DNA of 64,000 nt from Leptodontidium sp. MPI-SDFR-AT-0119 (lineage: Eukaryota; Ascomycota; Leotiomycetes; Helotiales; Leptodontidiaceae): the NCBI GenBank assembly GCA_020726505.1, contig JAHLEZ010000002.1:1240001-1304000 (forward strand), read 5' to 3'. Numbering within the stretch: the first letter of the stretch is position 1; the number at the start of each line of letters is the position of its first letter. The position numbers were made by a program, and so were the translations under genes. Under the pieces are notes generated by a model. It did not search any database. It worked only from the letters and a program-made list of their open reading frames with translations, and was not told the DNA's origin. This document shows positions 36,949-48,977 of the stretch, one piece after another.

Positions 36949-38962
36949 ATGGCTTCCAATCCAGCTACTCCAGCTCCACAACGTTCGTCCAGTCTGCCTG
37001 TCGGACGACTTGCTTCCAGCAGTCCAGATCCGCAGATCGAGATTCTGTTTACCCTGCCATCAGTTCGCATCATATCATTCACAACCTCATCGAAACCTTC
37101 GTCTAGACCTGGTTCGAGTAGCGGATCGATAATTGTTGAGGAAGAGCCCGGAACTTTGTCATGGGTCTCTCGGTTCGAGAGAACCATTGCTGTTGGTCTG
37201 GACAATGCTTCTTGCCTACCCAGGTTCTATTTCCTTGGAATGTTGGCTAACTAGGAATCTAGGCCCCTTGCGTATATACAGAGCTCCAGGATCAGTAGCA
37301 TTTTTGAATTGCGCAAACGCGTTACGACCGATATTGCCCAAGTCCCAAGCATGGTGTGTGGATGGAAACAGCAAATTCGTCCTACAAATTCGACCACCCC
37401 AATACTGGCGAATCGAGGTTCCGAATAAGACTACAGATGAGAATGTGATGGTGGAGGAACTTAAGAAAGTCCTAGAACAAGTCTTGCGATATGAGAAAAC
37501 GGCTTGCCCATTTCAGAGGGACTTTGTTGTAGAACTACCTGAGAAACCAGCCACCCCCGTCAAGAAAAGGCCCTGGAGACCAGTTGAGAGACCGCACGGA
37601 GGCGAGTCACCGAAATCATCGCCACTGTTACAGGCTACAACACCAGACGACGGTCAAGTTGTCGTTCCAATATCCGAGTCGCGGCCTTCCACCCCATGCC
37701 CAGCTCCAGAGGTCTCTGCTCCTACCGGAAGGCCTACTAGTCCACCCACACCTCACAGAGATCCCGAATCACCACTACTAAAGTCGGTAAGTGGAATCCG
37801 ACAAGCCATAGAGGCCGTTGAACTTTCAAATCCTTCTGAAAATATCACACCCGAACCTTTGGAACGGCAAGCAGAGCCCGAGCCAGCCGTCCTTCGTGCG
37901 TTGCAGCCATCATTGCTAGATACGCCAGAATCCGAGTACATATTTGGCTCATACGCTGGAACCGACGAAGAAAGTGATAGCTATAGTGATGCAACAGACG
38001 ACACGAATTTGACTCCTAGAAGTGGCGTCCAATCGCAAGTCCAACCCCTCGAAAGCAAGTCTGACAAGGCCATCAAGCCTCAGTCAATTCAGAACTGCAA
38101 TCGATCAGTTACTGCACCTCCTCTTCTTTCCTTGGTTACCAGCCCACCTTCAAAACAAAGGACAAAATCTCCCCTCCGGTGCTCAACAACTTTCGAAACA
38201 GGATCGGACTGCTCGTCAAGTGTTGAATCATTCCACAGTGTGCAATCGTGGCATTCCCCTCTGGCTCCTCCTTCGCCTCCTGCTTCCGAGCCATCCTCTC
38301 CAACTTCGACTTATCCTTACCCTCACGAGAATATAGTCTTGCCAAAACGGCCTCTCCACAACCGCGACGTGTCCGAACTGACTGTAACCCCCGAGACACC
38401 TAATATGTGGGAGAGAAACACTACGACAAGTGTTCGATCCGCCACCAGAAGTTTATCGCCACCTCCGAGAACACCGCCAACTTTGGTTCACGACGGGAGT
38501 GAGAAATCAGACGAGGAGCACTCCGAAATCGCGACACCTCCAACAGTAAAACCCACTGTCCGACATCGAGCTACAACAAGTAGCAACTCGCGGCGACGGG
38601 CACTATCACCACTACCCGCAGCTGTCAACTTATTTTCGCCACCAAACCGAGCCCAGCGTCGCCTCCGCACTGCCAGGCACCTGCCAACTGCTATCATCCA
38701 GAAAACCTGCGAGATTCTCCTTAGCCCACCCAGCCATCTTTTCCAGTTGATGCTTAGTATTGCTTCTAAGATCGCTGCTGGAGAATGGAGAGGCATGCTC
38801 TCCGGCCAAGGAGAAGCAGTGCATTGGGACTTTGAGGACGAATACGGCGCAGACGCCGTTTACGAAGACGATTATTGCATGAGTCTCGCCAAAACAAACA
38901 AACAACCCACAACCAAGACATCCGGCTCGAACATCACCGGTGGTAGCTGGGAAGTCGATTAA
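36949..38962 (+). CDS. INP1: Inheritance of peroxisomes protein 1 (INP1)
   Basis: Exons 36949..37195 and 37263..38962, 648 aa. Peripheral peroxisomal protein that tethers peroxisomes at the cell cortex in yeast. The conserved N-terminal domain spans the intron: WVSRFERTIAVG, PLRIYRAPGSVAFLNCANAL, PILPKSQAWCVDGNSKFVLQ and RPPQYWRIEVP. The rest is long, Pro/Ser/Thr-rich and poorly conserved, with many SP/TP sites, ending in a short conserved-looking part (RHLPTAIIQKTCEILLSPPS). Two closely spaced acceptors exist near 37255 and 37262; the second restores VGPLRIY. Confidence 0.87.
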
Positions 38963-39829
38963 ATGAACCATACGTACGTGTGTGTTTTGCTTTATCTTTT
39001 TGATTCAGCTGAGAGTGTACGTGTATGAAAATTTCTGTATAATAAGATACCACCGCATCGCACTGGGAATAGCATGGGGCTATCTATCCCATGGAGTATT
39101 TGTTTTCTTCTTCTTTTGTATTGTATGATTATATGTTATCTTATGCTATTTATGCCAGGGGCATTTGGGTGTAGGAGAAGGGGCGCATTTATCTCTATGG
39201 GATTTGGATTGGGACTTGGGCTGAATTGGACTTCTGTTTTGGATCGATCAATATCGGTATCGGTTCGTGTTGCTTGGCTTTATTTACCTAGAAAGTGAGC
39301 TGCCTTTGGACGGATGGTCTGAATAGGATAGCTGGCTGGTTATCTCCTGCTATGATAATGAAACCTTTTTGACTCCATTTTCGATTCATAATGGGTTGGT
39401 GAATGTAAAGGGATAAATGATCACTAAAACTAAATAAAACTCATGAACCGAAGCGATAACATTCGGAGACTGGCGTAGGCTTTACTACATACCGCAATCC
39501 TACGAACATGGAAGCTCGCTAACAACACACGCGCGGTGCTGGAAGATGTAAGCCAGCTCTCCCGTCTGTCCCTGTCTTGCACAAAGTAAACATCCTCGGA
39601 AACTCAAGCGAGACAGGGGGGGTCTAAACGATCAGATCAAGTCAGCACAAAAAAGGACTTCTGTCCTGTCCATTAAATTCAAAATAAGTCTACCTCATAC
39701 ATCTCATCGCAGAGCAGAGCAGAGCAGAGCACACACACGCCTTTCCGCCAACTTAACGCCTCAATCAAATGCTTTTTCATCATGAATGCAGGTAATTTCC
39801 CCATCCCCGACCTGTTCCATTTAAGTAAC
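38963..39829. other. Intergenic, convergent 3' ends
   Basis: 867 bases between INP1 and the nucleoporin gene. Holds (AGAGC)4 followed by a short CA run at 39711-39738. No gene supported. Confidence 0.5.
39711..39738 (+). repeat. Pentanucleotide repeat (AGAGC)4 plus (AC)4
   Basis: Four perfect AGAGC copies directly followed by ACACACAC, in the 3' region of the nucleoporin gene. Confidence 0.85.
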
Positions 39830-41719
39830 TCAAAAATCCCAATGACACCACTCCCTCTTAGGAGGTAACAAAGGCATTATCCCGTTCTCGAAAGACCCGG
39901 TTTGCTTCGCGTGCAAGTACGCGGCTTCTGTTTTGGCATCATACATTGAGTCGTCCATCTGTGTATCCTTGTTGAAGGTTGGAGGTCCATCAGGAAACCA
40001 AATCGTCTCCCAAATCCCATCTGGGCCAGTGAATCCTGGCTCGTTTCCTTTGTAGACGACTCGCTTACCCTTGAACATGAATAATCTCCCACTGGCGTCT
40101 TTGGAGCTGTACGAAGCGATCTGAGGGTGCTGTGCGCCGAGTTGCACATTTGGACCATGCCCATTCGTGGCTGGTTGAGGCTGAGGCTGTGAAGCAAAGG
40201 GGCTCCCATTGGATGAAGAGGGGCCACTTGGCGGTCCGAAGGGATTTGGGTTCTGGGTTGGGTTTGAAGGTGCTCCGAAGGGATTGACGGCCGCTGCTGA
40301 TGGAGCTGCTGCTGCGAACGGATTTGGTTGCGGTGCAGTTGGTGCTCCGAAAGGGCTCTGAGACGCTTGTGACGTTTGTGAAGGAGCTCCAAATGGGTTC
40401 TTAGCAGGAGACGGATCACCAAATCCTGGCTGCGCTTGTCCAAGTGGATTTGTCTGATTGTTGCTCTGGCCACCAAATGGATTTGGATTTGAACTCGAGT
40501 TGGACGACTGACTAAATGGGTTGGGTTGAGCTGTCTGTGACGGTGCACCAAAACCATTTGAGGGTGCTCCAAATGGACTCAGTGCCGCTGTTTGTGTAGG
40601 TGCCCCAAAAGTTGGCTTCTGAGCAAAAGGATTGGGTGTGCCAGCAAACGAAGAAAACGGGGCGGTTGCGGGAGCCTGAGAGCTTGCTGTTGAAGCTGCA
40701 AAAGGATTTGGTTTTTGGCCTAGGGCGGAAGGTTGCCCAAAACCTCCCCCAGAACCAAGTTGTGTCGGTGCCCCAAATGCTGGATTCGCGCCTCTAAAAG
40801 CATTGGTTTTCTGGCCAAGTGCTGAAGGCTGACCAAACGCTCCACCGAGAGTGGAGTGAGCTCCAAAAGCTGAAGCGGTCGGTGCTCCAAATGCTGGTGC
40901 AGGTTGCGATTGACTTGCTCCACCAAAAGGATTCGGAGCTGGCGTAGGGGTTTGCTGAAAAGAAGACTGATTGTTAAATGGATTCGGTTGTGACCCAGGC
41001 CCAGGTTGACCTTCTCTCACAATGTCTATCCGGTTTGGGTGGTCCTTCTCAGAGTTGATGATGAAGTTTATAGCTCCGTCAACATTGCTCACGGCAGTTT
41101 GTATCTGCTGCTCCGAAGCTTGCCATAGCTTTTCTGCTTCTTGAACCTGTCACGAGTCAGCACTCTGTCTCTGAATCACATTGTCTGGACTTGACCTACT
41201 GCTTGTTGTGGATTCCCCGCCGCAACTGCCATGTAATGTAGAAGTCGCATCTCCTCAAAACTATGCTCCCGCATAGGCCCACCAAACAGTTGTGCAGGAG
41301 CATTCCTGCCCGGCCCATATGCAGACAATATCCATTGCGGCTTTTCGGATGTCAAATCGAGGAGGATTGCTTTTTTGTCTAAGGAGTAAGGCAAGTCGCG
41401 GGCGGGCGATGCTGGGACGAGTATTAGCTACGTCTGGGTAGAATTCAAGGGCCTTATATCGTACCTGCTCTTGCACCTCCACTTTGGTAGCCATTGTTAC
41501 TATTGCGCGAGCCGAAACTGTCTCCTTGAAGGGCAGCATATCGATTACCGTTCGAAACTGGTTGGTGATTCGGATTCGAGGTATTCGTATTGGTATGGAG
41601 GAACTTGCACCTATCTTCGCAGTATGTAAGTTTCGATTTCAAGGTCTGGAATTGCGCGGGTCCTCACCTCCGTTTCGACAGGTACCTTGTTGCCAGAATT
41701 TGCACACAACTGGTGGCAT
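39830..41719 (-). CDS. AMO1: CCCH zinc finger FG nucleoporin (AMO1/NUP42 type)
   Basis: Exons complement(39830..41146, 41200..41411, 41465..41614, 41668..41719), 576 aa. One CCCH finger at the N-terminus (VCKFWQQGTCRNGDRCKFLH), a middle helical part (GGPMREHSFEEMRLLHYMAV), then about 300 residues of FG-type repeats (NPFG, FGAPS, FGQPSALGQ, SPFGAP) and a conserved C-terminal block (GRLFMFKGKRVVYKGNEPG, GIWETIWFPDGPP). This is the layout of fungal AMO1 and yeast Nup42, cytoplasmic-side pore proteins for mRNA export. The first intron splits the zinc finger. FG spacing is irregular, as usual. Confidence 0.9.
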
Positions 41720-42293
41720 CCTCACTGTCGCAAAGGGGTGTAATGGTTCCAGAGACGCGCATTTCTGGGCATCATCGCATGGTCGTTGGACGGAACTCGA
41801 ATTGTGTGTGTGTGGGGCTTCGTCTGATTTATCCAAGGTCGAGGTTGGGTTCAAACCGAGGGGCGTACAGTAAAAGGAACGTGTGTTGGTGGAGGCTGAC
41901 CAACCTAGAAATATATTTCGTTCAGTTCCTTCCTCGAAATCGCGTTCGCGATTCGCAGCCGACGAGCAGCCGGTGGTCTCGTGACTCTGTTTCAATCAAC
42001 AATTCACTCGCATTGGAATGTTGGTGATTTCATCATATTCTTGCGCCTATTAATAGCAATTGAATTAATTATCTACATATTTCTTCATCAAAACGGCAAC
42101 GCAAATCCTCAGTATTCTGCGCCCAGTGAGCGCTTCGGAAGGCTGGCAATACAATGTACCATAATTGGTAGTAAGAGAAGTGATAAATTTGGACTACTAA
42201 AGTCTTGAGATGGAGTAAAGTACAGGACCTAAGAGCCAACTCTTCTTGGACACCGATATCATACATACATAATAGACAAAGCCCATCAAATCA
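41720..42293. other. Intergenic (nucleoporin promoter / FMP25 3' end)
   Basis: 574 bases. Frames on the plus strand at 41484-42027 only mirror the nucleoporin 5' region. Nothing supported. Confidence 0.5.
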
Positions 42294-44072
42294 TCATGTG
42301 CCAGAATATACAGCTGTCACCCCTCGGCCGCACTCAATCCTCTGCTCAACACTAACAGTCCTTCCGCCGAGCCTGATATTCGTCCTTGGAGTGATTTGAA
42401 ATCTATGCTCCTCTCTCCTCCCCTTTTCCTTGTCTGCTTCTACGTCAAGCGGTGCAATGTAAGTTGGATTGTTTACATTGTTCCTCTTTCCGGTTCCGAC
42501 TTGATAAAACTCATTCCCTCCCCACCAGAGCACGTCAGCACCCCAGTTGGTATCATTTTCGGAGCTGTGCTTATTTGCTCTCAAATTCGTGATGTTGTTC
42601 ATGACTGCAGACATATGGGTAGCGCCCACCGACATGGAAGCCAGTCGTATCGGAATGACTGTGCTTTTGACCTCGTCATATTCGTAAAGCCCGGATAAAG
42701 CCTTGATCTTTGTGGGAGTTCCCTGCACGTGTGTCCATCTTCCGTTTCCTAGTCCACCGAATATCCCCTGGCCGCAGGCCCAGGTGTCGGCTGTCACTCT
42801 TCCTAGGCCACGAGGATCGTCTTCCCCTTGGCCAGCAATTCTAGTAGCATCGATTGTGAAGAAGCTGTTTACTCCTCCCGCAGCTATATCGGTCACCTTT
42901 GGGATTGAAGACGTGCCTTTGTAGAGCTTGTCTATTGGGAGAAGAGACGGGGCATCGATAATAGGCGATTCAGCAGATGGATCGAATCCCAACTGACCAA
43001 CGGAGTTGTCCCCAAAGGCAAAGACTCGGCCAGCTCTGTCAGCCGCCAAAGAATGGAAATCCCCAGCTGCAATCTTGGCAATTTCAAACCCCTTCAGAGT
43101 GCTGATCTCGTGCGGTTGATCAACGGGGCCATCGGGTCTTGTCGTCCAAGTCAAGCCTGGAATCCCAAGCTGTCCTTTGGATGGGAAATTCTCGGTTCCT
43201 GTTGCAGCCGAGAACAGTCGTCCCTTAGAAGTCAAAATAAGGCTGTGCTCGAGACCGGTACTAATATCTGATATCCTTTCGCCCCATGACAAGTCCTTTA
43301 GCTGAATTGTTCGGTAACTGATGTTGGATCTGCTGCTCCAGTAGGGAAACCAAGTGCTCTCTAATGGCTTGGGTCCAGCTAATTGGTCTTTCTGACTAGC
43401 TGAGACAGAGTATAAATTCCCATCCGAAGATAGCGCAACAATCCGGTCTCGGGAGATAGTCAACTTGACGAGGTCCTTGCCTGTGAGGGTTAGTGTAGGG
43501 TCCGTTGTCACCGTCGAAAATCCTGTTCCCCATTGTAGCAAATCTCCATTTTCAGCGATTGCAGCCCCGAAGTTTCTATCCATCTTGATATCTCTGATAA
43601 GCTTCCCGTCAAAATATGGTATCCGTCGAGGCGCCTTGATGCTGATTTCATCGGAGTCGGGGGCCACAACTCTGCCACTATTCGAGCCCCAGGCATAGAC
43701 ACCGGGGTTCTCCCAACTCTTCTTAACTTGCAGATGCTGTGAACTGATCAAGTCTCGGTTCTCTTCGCGCGAGGTTGCCTTTCTTCGTGCTTGTTCGAAC
43801 TTGACTTCCGCTGGAGCCGGTATTTCCTCTGCGTGAAGAGTCCTTGGGTAGCCCAGCGAGTAGAGGACGCCACCTCCTACTGCGATTGAGAGGAAGAGTC
43901 CTGCTCTTCGGGAGCTTGGTATTCTACTCGCAACCGCGACTCTAGACTGGTTCTGACCTCGAAAACATCTTTGTTGAGCTACATGCGTTCCTCGAGGCAA
44001 TTTGCTAGCCCGTTGGGCAATTGAGAAGGGACTCGAAGTGACTCTGGATGGGATCATTTTGGAAGTCGACAT
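42294..44072 (-). CDS. FMP25: Mitochondrial RCC1-repeat protein (FMP25 type)
   Basis: Single exon, 592 aa. The N-terminus is a strong mitochondrial presequence (SSPFSIAQRASKLPRGTHVA) with a membrane segment (AGLFLSIAVGGGVLYSLG, about residues 58-75). RCC1-type repeats follow: VYAWGSNSGRVVAPDSDE, FGAAIAENGDLLQWGTGFS, GLEHSLILTSKGRLFSAATG, GDFHSLAADRAGRVFAFGDN and TWACGQGIFGGLGNGRW, ending WWGGNEFYQVGTGKRNN. Fmp25 is needed for assembly of respiratory complex III in yeast; that role here is by homology. It is the longest intron-free gene here, unlike its neighbours. Confidence 0.88.
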   Translation of the reverse strand: MSTSKMIPSRVTSSPFSIAQRASKLPRGTHVAQQRCFRGQNQSRVAVASRIPSSRRAGLFLSIAVGGGVLYSLGYPRTLHAEEIPAPAEVKFEQARRKATSREENRDLISSQHLQVKKSWENPGVYAWGSNSGRVVAPDSDEISIKAPRRIPYFDGKLIRDIKMDRNFGAAIAENGDLLQWGTGFSTVTTDPTLTLTGKDLVKLTISRDRIVALSSDGNLYSVSASQKDQLAGPKPLESTWFPYWSSRSNISYRTIQLKDLSWGERISDISTGLEHSLILTSKGRLFSAATGTENFPSKGQLGIPGLTWTTRPDGPVDQPHEISTLKGFEIAKIAAGDFHSLAADRAGRVFAFGDNSVGQLGFDPSAESPIIDAPSLLPIDKLYKGTSSIPKVTDIAAGGVNSFFTIDATRIAGQGEDDPRGLGRVTADTWACGQGIFGGLGNGRWTHVQGTPTKIKALSGLYEYDEVKSTVIPIRLASMSVGATHMSAVMNNITNLRANKHSSENDTNWGADVLWWGGNEFYQVGTGKRNNVNNPTYIAPLDVEADKEKGRREEHRFQITPRTNIRLGGRTVSVEQRIECGRGVTAVYSGT

Positions 44073-44335
44073 TGAAGAAAGCGTGCAGACTCAATCCATT
44101 GAAGGCTGTAAGTAGATCTCAATAGATGAATCCGTTGGCGTTTCTTGTGGAAGTCATGCGAGTATTGTTCAAGTTCAATTCAACTGTCAGCCTCGTTTGT
44201 CAATGACGCTACGATTTCGTCGAGCTACGGGCGCCTTGTGGTCCGAGCAGACAACCCTGCTCTTCATTCCGAAGCGTGTTCTCACCAGCCTCACGTGTGC
44301 ATCGTCGAAGTCGATATCAAGAGCCGTAGCCCACG

Positions 44336-46848
44336 ATGTACGAAGATTCCTGGTACACGTATGTGCCAGATTCGCACTCGAAAAAAGACGACCCTGTCCC
44401 TCAATCGTCGAATCATCGGCGGAGAGAATCATTGCTAAAACAGCCAAATGTCAGCAGACCTCCGAATACGCTCTCTCGAGATGTCACTAACACGCAGAAT
44501 AGGGGAGCAATCAGATCTCAAGTCCGCAGGATCCTATACTGGAACTCTATGAAGAATCACCAGGCATGAAAGGGCCTCCTAAGGCAACACTCGCAAGGAG
44601 AGCCAAATCCTACAGCGATTTCTATGATGCTGCTGTGACCTTTCTCGGCAAGGAAACCGTGATAGAGAAGTCAAAAGATGTATTCGAAGTGTTTGAAATC
44701 TCTCCAAATGTCAAGTTACTTGAAAGTAGATTCGAATATCTTGAGGATGAGCTTTTGGACGAGAGCCAGGAGCAATATCGGTTCGTAGCCCCGTCCTATC
44801 TCAAGCGCCTCACTAACACTCGACCAAGACTACATCGAGACCAGCTTATCTTGTCCGAACGGCATCTTGACACATTGCTCAACGATACAACAGCCGCTTT
44901 GGACTTACTTGCGACTCTCTCCGAGTCATTCAAGTCCGTTGAGTCCGAGACAACTACTTTCCAGGCCCAGTGTGAAGACTTGCTGGACGAACAGAAACGC
45001 CTTCGTGAGCTAGCAGATGAAGTTGGAACAGACTTGCAATACTATGCTTATCTAGAGCCGCTTACTCGACGTCTCAACGCTCCGGGATCTGGCAGGCTTG
45101 TGAGGAATGACGATTTCCTCGATATGTTAATGAATCTGAATACTTGCATCGATTTCATGGACCAGCATGTAAGCTAATTCGGATTCTTCGTCTGCTAACC
45201 CGAACCCCATCTATGGATATCTGAGGTAAAGTAGATACTAATTGCTGCAGCCGAACTACCGCGACTCCACAGTATACAAAACTCGCTACTCAACACTCCT
45301 GGAACGAGCGCTCAATCTTGTGCAAAATGCTGTCTCGTCTGCTCTTCACGATGTCTCAGAGGATGTTGCGAAGGAACTCAAAGCAAAAGAGCACAATGAA
45401 ACCGCTGAATACATCCTCCTATACGGGAAGTACGAGACCGTATACGAGAACCTGGGGCTGCCCATCCAGAAACTTTTGAAGAGTGCAGATTTTGCCTTTG
45501 GACAAAAGGGCGACGATAAGGCCTCTAGCCCCTATGTCAACCAGTACCACGAGCTATTCAACCAGCTTATTGACACCTTCCTCAAAAGCCGTGAGCCCGT
45601 TGGATCTCTGGTTTCAAAGAATCTGCGGAAGTTTGCGACGAAAGAGAAGCCGGAAACTGACTTCGAAGCCTTTGCTCGGGTCTGCATTCAGCATGTTCTA
45701 GATATCTGCTACAACGAGCAAAAGCTGGTAACGCAGTTCTTTCAGGACGGCCCTCTTCTAGCAGATTACCAGCCTCTAGAAGCATATACCAAAAGCAGCG
45801 AGTATGCTGGTCGTCTTGAGAATAATATTCTCTCACACCTTGAGACTCTGCACACATTCCTTCTGCCGTACCTCAGTAATGGAGATTTGCAACGTATATG
45901 TGGAATTGTCAACTGGCTGGAGACTATGTACATGGTATCGAATGACGAGGACTTTGATAATGACCAGCCAGCAGATAGCAGAAGATCTATTGCTCAGGCT
46001 TTGCTGAACAAATACCTTTGGAAGTCACTGGACAGTCTGTTCCTCAAAGCAGCCACTGAGATTGAACATTTCAAACCAAGCCGGGAAGATCTCAAAGTCA
46101 CAGCGAAAGCGAAGATCATAACGAATGAGACCGCCAAATCAACAAACGGACAGGGCATTGATGGGAAAGTCCAAGTTCACGGTACTCATGCTCCCCTGGT
46201 ATCAAATTCATATCCTACAGTCAAGAGTGCTGTCAAGCTTCTTGTCATGTACAACGAAGGCGTCTATGACAGACCCGTAAGCTCCCTCACGCTTTTTCGG
46301 AAACCATGTGTACTGATCCGTCACAGCGAACAAGCGATGTTCTTTACGAGATCGTCCATCAAGTTACTGAATCCCTGCAAAAGGCAGCTACAGTCATCAA
46401 ACGCACCGGTACTATGATGGACGCCCAACTCTTCCTCATTAGGAATCTAATGTTCATTGAAAATCTATTCATGACTCAAGAGATCCCCGACGTCGTTCGG
46501 CAGTCAGCCGAATTCGACTTCTCTCCAATCTGGGACACCATCCAGGAGCTCCAAGACCGCAAACAGCTGTTCAATCCTCTCGCATACATCACGCCCCTTG
46601 TGAAAGGCAACCTTCTTCCCGCAGTCGTGGACCGAGTACTGGATGCACGAAAGGAATTAGAAAAGGTTCTCGTGCAACAGATTACGGCGTTTACGAAAAC
46701 GTGGCAGGCTCGCTTAGCAGAGAAAGATACCAAGAAGAGAGACTTGGTTGCCCGGGAGCTTGAGATATTACTGGACAAGGCCTTTGATGACGATACAACG
46801 AGAGCTGCATTATTGAAGATGATTCGGGCAGAGGAGAGTGAGGAGTAG
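44336..46848 (+). CDS. COG3: Conserved oligomeric Golgi complex subunit 3 (COG3/SEC34)
   Basis: Exons 44336..44449, 44503..45168, 45251..46276, 46327..46848, 775 aa. Vesicle tether at the Golgi. Starts MYEDSWYTYVPDS as in other filamentous fungi; the Sec34 core has ARRAKSYSDFYDAAVTFLGK, FRFVAPSYLKRL-like RFVAPSYLKRLTNTRPRL, CIDFMDQHPNYRDSTVY, RYSTLLERALNLVQNAVSSA and DAQLFLIRNLMFIENLFMT. The first intron uses donor GTCAGC and acceptor AATAG (44450-44502); the nearer GCAG would leave a stop. The last residues (RAALLKMIRAEESEE) end as in homologues. Confidence 0.93.
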
Positions 46849-47134
46849 GTTCTTTGTCATACGAGCTCTGAATCATGAAAGCAATGTATGATCAAACCCC
46901 GAGCCCATTTCAGCGTGACTACAATTGAATTCCTGACGGGAATCACATTCCAATGCCTGGCAAAGAATGTTATTTCCTAGGGACATAAAAGCAGCAGCGG
47001 CCTACAGATCTCAACATATCCTTACAAGACCCCAAAGGTTGCGACACCCCTTGAGTACATTGAGCACACTCTCATCCTTCTCCAAAGTCAAAGGAAAACT
47101 TCTAGACCCAGTTAATCTCTTCTGTTCATGCGCC

Positions 47135-47579
47135 ATGATATCTCCACATTACCGTCTCCTTCTCCTCCTCTCCTTCCTTGCCCTCACAATGACCCACTCA
47201 ATCCTCCAACACAATAGAAACCCCCTGCATCTGTGAAGCAATCGGCAACTTCTGCTCCCTCCAAAAGTCTAAAGGTCTCCTAAGCGGCCAATACCGCGAC
47301 GACACCCTCTACGAATGCACAACCATTAAAGGCCAAGCCAAATCTACAGACTGCCGCCTAGACAAGTTACGGGGCGGGAATGTAGGACATTGTCAGGATA
47401 TGGCGCCACCTGGGGGGGATTATTGCGCTACGAATCAGTTTGCTTATTTCACCCCACGAGAACTTGAGACGTCGGGTGCGGATAATAGGCATAGTGTAGC
47501 TTTGCCGGGATTGAGGGAGGGGAGTATAGGTTGGGTGGTTGCGGGTTTGGATGTAGGGAGATTTATGTTGGCTGTGTGA
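47135..47579 (+). pseudogene. Small cysteine-rich secreted-type protein, frame broken
   Basis: An ATG at 47135 opens a good signal peptide (RLLLLLSFLALTMTHS) whose frame closes at 47236. The following part, in another frame, is open to TGA at 47577-47579 and cysteine-rich (TPCICEAIGNFCS, DTLYECTT, STDCR, VGHCQDM, GGDYC). The two frames meet at a run of five C at 47221-47225; one base fewer there would join them. No intron with sensible borders does so. Either a recent one-base mutation, a base-calling error in the C run, or a missed exon. The product is related to the next entry. Function unknown; small secreted cysteine-rich proteins of fungi often act outside the cell. Confidence 0.5.
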
Positions 47580-48227
47580 GAGTTGGGAGATCTTGTGCAT
47601 TTTCATTGTTGGTGCTGCTGGTTGAGTGACTGTTTGTATTTTGCCTATCGTAATAGCATTTGATTTACCAAATTTCCAAACTTAAACGTCACTCGGGTAA
47701 GAATATTCGCATCAGTGACTGGTCAAATAACAGATAACACAACCACAAATCGGAATCCGGCACGGAGAAATGTATACTACCCCCCTCTCTCTAGGCCGAC
47801 CTAGACTTTCTTACCTATATTGTATTTACCAAAGACTCAGTTGAAGATGTCACACTTGTAATTACTCATGATAATCGTACTTCTGATTGGTCATAAAATT
47901 ATGTAATCAGAGTCAACATGTAGGAATTGAGAGCATAAACACAGTCCTCGCACCAGTACCTGATAATATCACAACACCCACAATGGATCTTACCCTTGAA
48001 TGATGACTGAATATCCCACCTCCTTTTTCTTTCCGAATCACGATACCCACATCCATTCTAATCACAGCACCAAGGCTCCCAGTATGACCAAATATGTATA
48101 ATTCGAGAAATTCCGAAGCATCACCAACAGAACCAGTTTACCACAACACCTCACCCACAAACAACAACCCAGAAGCTAAACCAAGCAACAGCAGTACAAG
48201 CTCACTGCTAATCTCTGCCCTTTGAAA
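47580..48227. other. Intergenic between the two cysteine-rich frames
   Basis: 648 bases, AC-rich towards the right end. No gene supported; presumably the second frame's promoter. Confidence 0.45.
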
Positions 48228-48602
48228 ATGTAACTCCCAAACACCATTCTCATATCCTTGCTAACCATCCTCTCTATCGCATCAGCCACCCCAACATTCC
48301 AGCGTCTCCACCACATTCATCAGCACATCTCACGCAACGACCCACCTCAAGATTTCAGCAAGCCTTGTTCATACCTTAGAACTGGTCATTGGTGCGATGG
48401 CCGCACTGGAGGAGGCGAACTGATCGGACACTGCAATATATTCTCACTCTACATCTGTGAGAATGCCCCCGGTCCTCCAACAGCTGTCATTGATTGCCAG
48501 AAAACCAACATTCGTGATGGTATGGGAGGAGTGCGTCAGATCCACAACAACTTCAGTGGAGGCATGTGTGTTGATTATAAGCAGGGATGGTCCCACGATT
48601 GA
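48228..48602 (+). pseudogene. Small cysteine-rich secreted-type protein, stop at codon 2
   Basis: The frame is open from codon 3 to TGA at 48600-48602 (122 codons). An in-frame ATG at 48228 is followed directly by TAA, then by a signal-peptide-like stretch (ILISLLTILSIASATP) and a body with six cysteines (KPCSYLRTGHWCDG, LIGHCNIFSLYIC, AVIDCQKT, SGGMCVDYKQG). No other in-frame ATG precedes the body. TAA is one C-to-T step from CAA, the change caused by repeat-induced point mutation, but a single site proves nothing. Order and spacing of FC/WC, G-x-L-x-G, LYxC and xDC match the upstream frame, so the two are probably tandem paralogues. Confidence 0.5.
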
Positions 48603-48977
48603 AGTTAGGTAGGGAGGAATGGTGTATGAGAGTTTGTTATAACGGAGTCTGTCGGGTTCCTGCGCGTCGGGTGTTAGAAGTATCAAGGGCTGCTTTGTTT
48701 TTCCTGTATTCTAGTGTAGGTACTGCTGGTTCGGTGCGTTTATCTGCGTTGATCAAAATATCATTGAGTCTACCACAATCACTTTAATATCCTCGAAATT
48801 CCCTGTGACCTACACAGTGGAAAGAGAATCATGCAACGAAGCCAAAAGGGCCACGAGTGGAGCCATCAAATGGGTATTCTGTATTCGTGGAAATAGTCAA
48901 GACCGTTGCTGAGACTAGACTCGCTTGTTCACTCATAGAGATCCTTCTCTTCATTCCCACCCTCAAAGAATTGGCGT
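48603..48977. other. Intergenic, convergent 3' ends
   Basis: 375 bases between the second cysteine-rich frame and the calmodulin-like gene. Nothing supported. Confidence 0.5.

Noticed and set aside
39877..40572. 231-codon frame on the minus strand inside the nucleoporin gene
   Set aside because: Out-of-frame shadow of the FG-repeat region; repetitive His/Gln composition.
47367..47606. 79-codon minus-strand frame over the first cysteine-rich gene
   Set aside because: It is the shadow of the cysteine-rich frame on the plus strand; no signal or domain.
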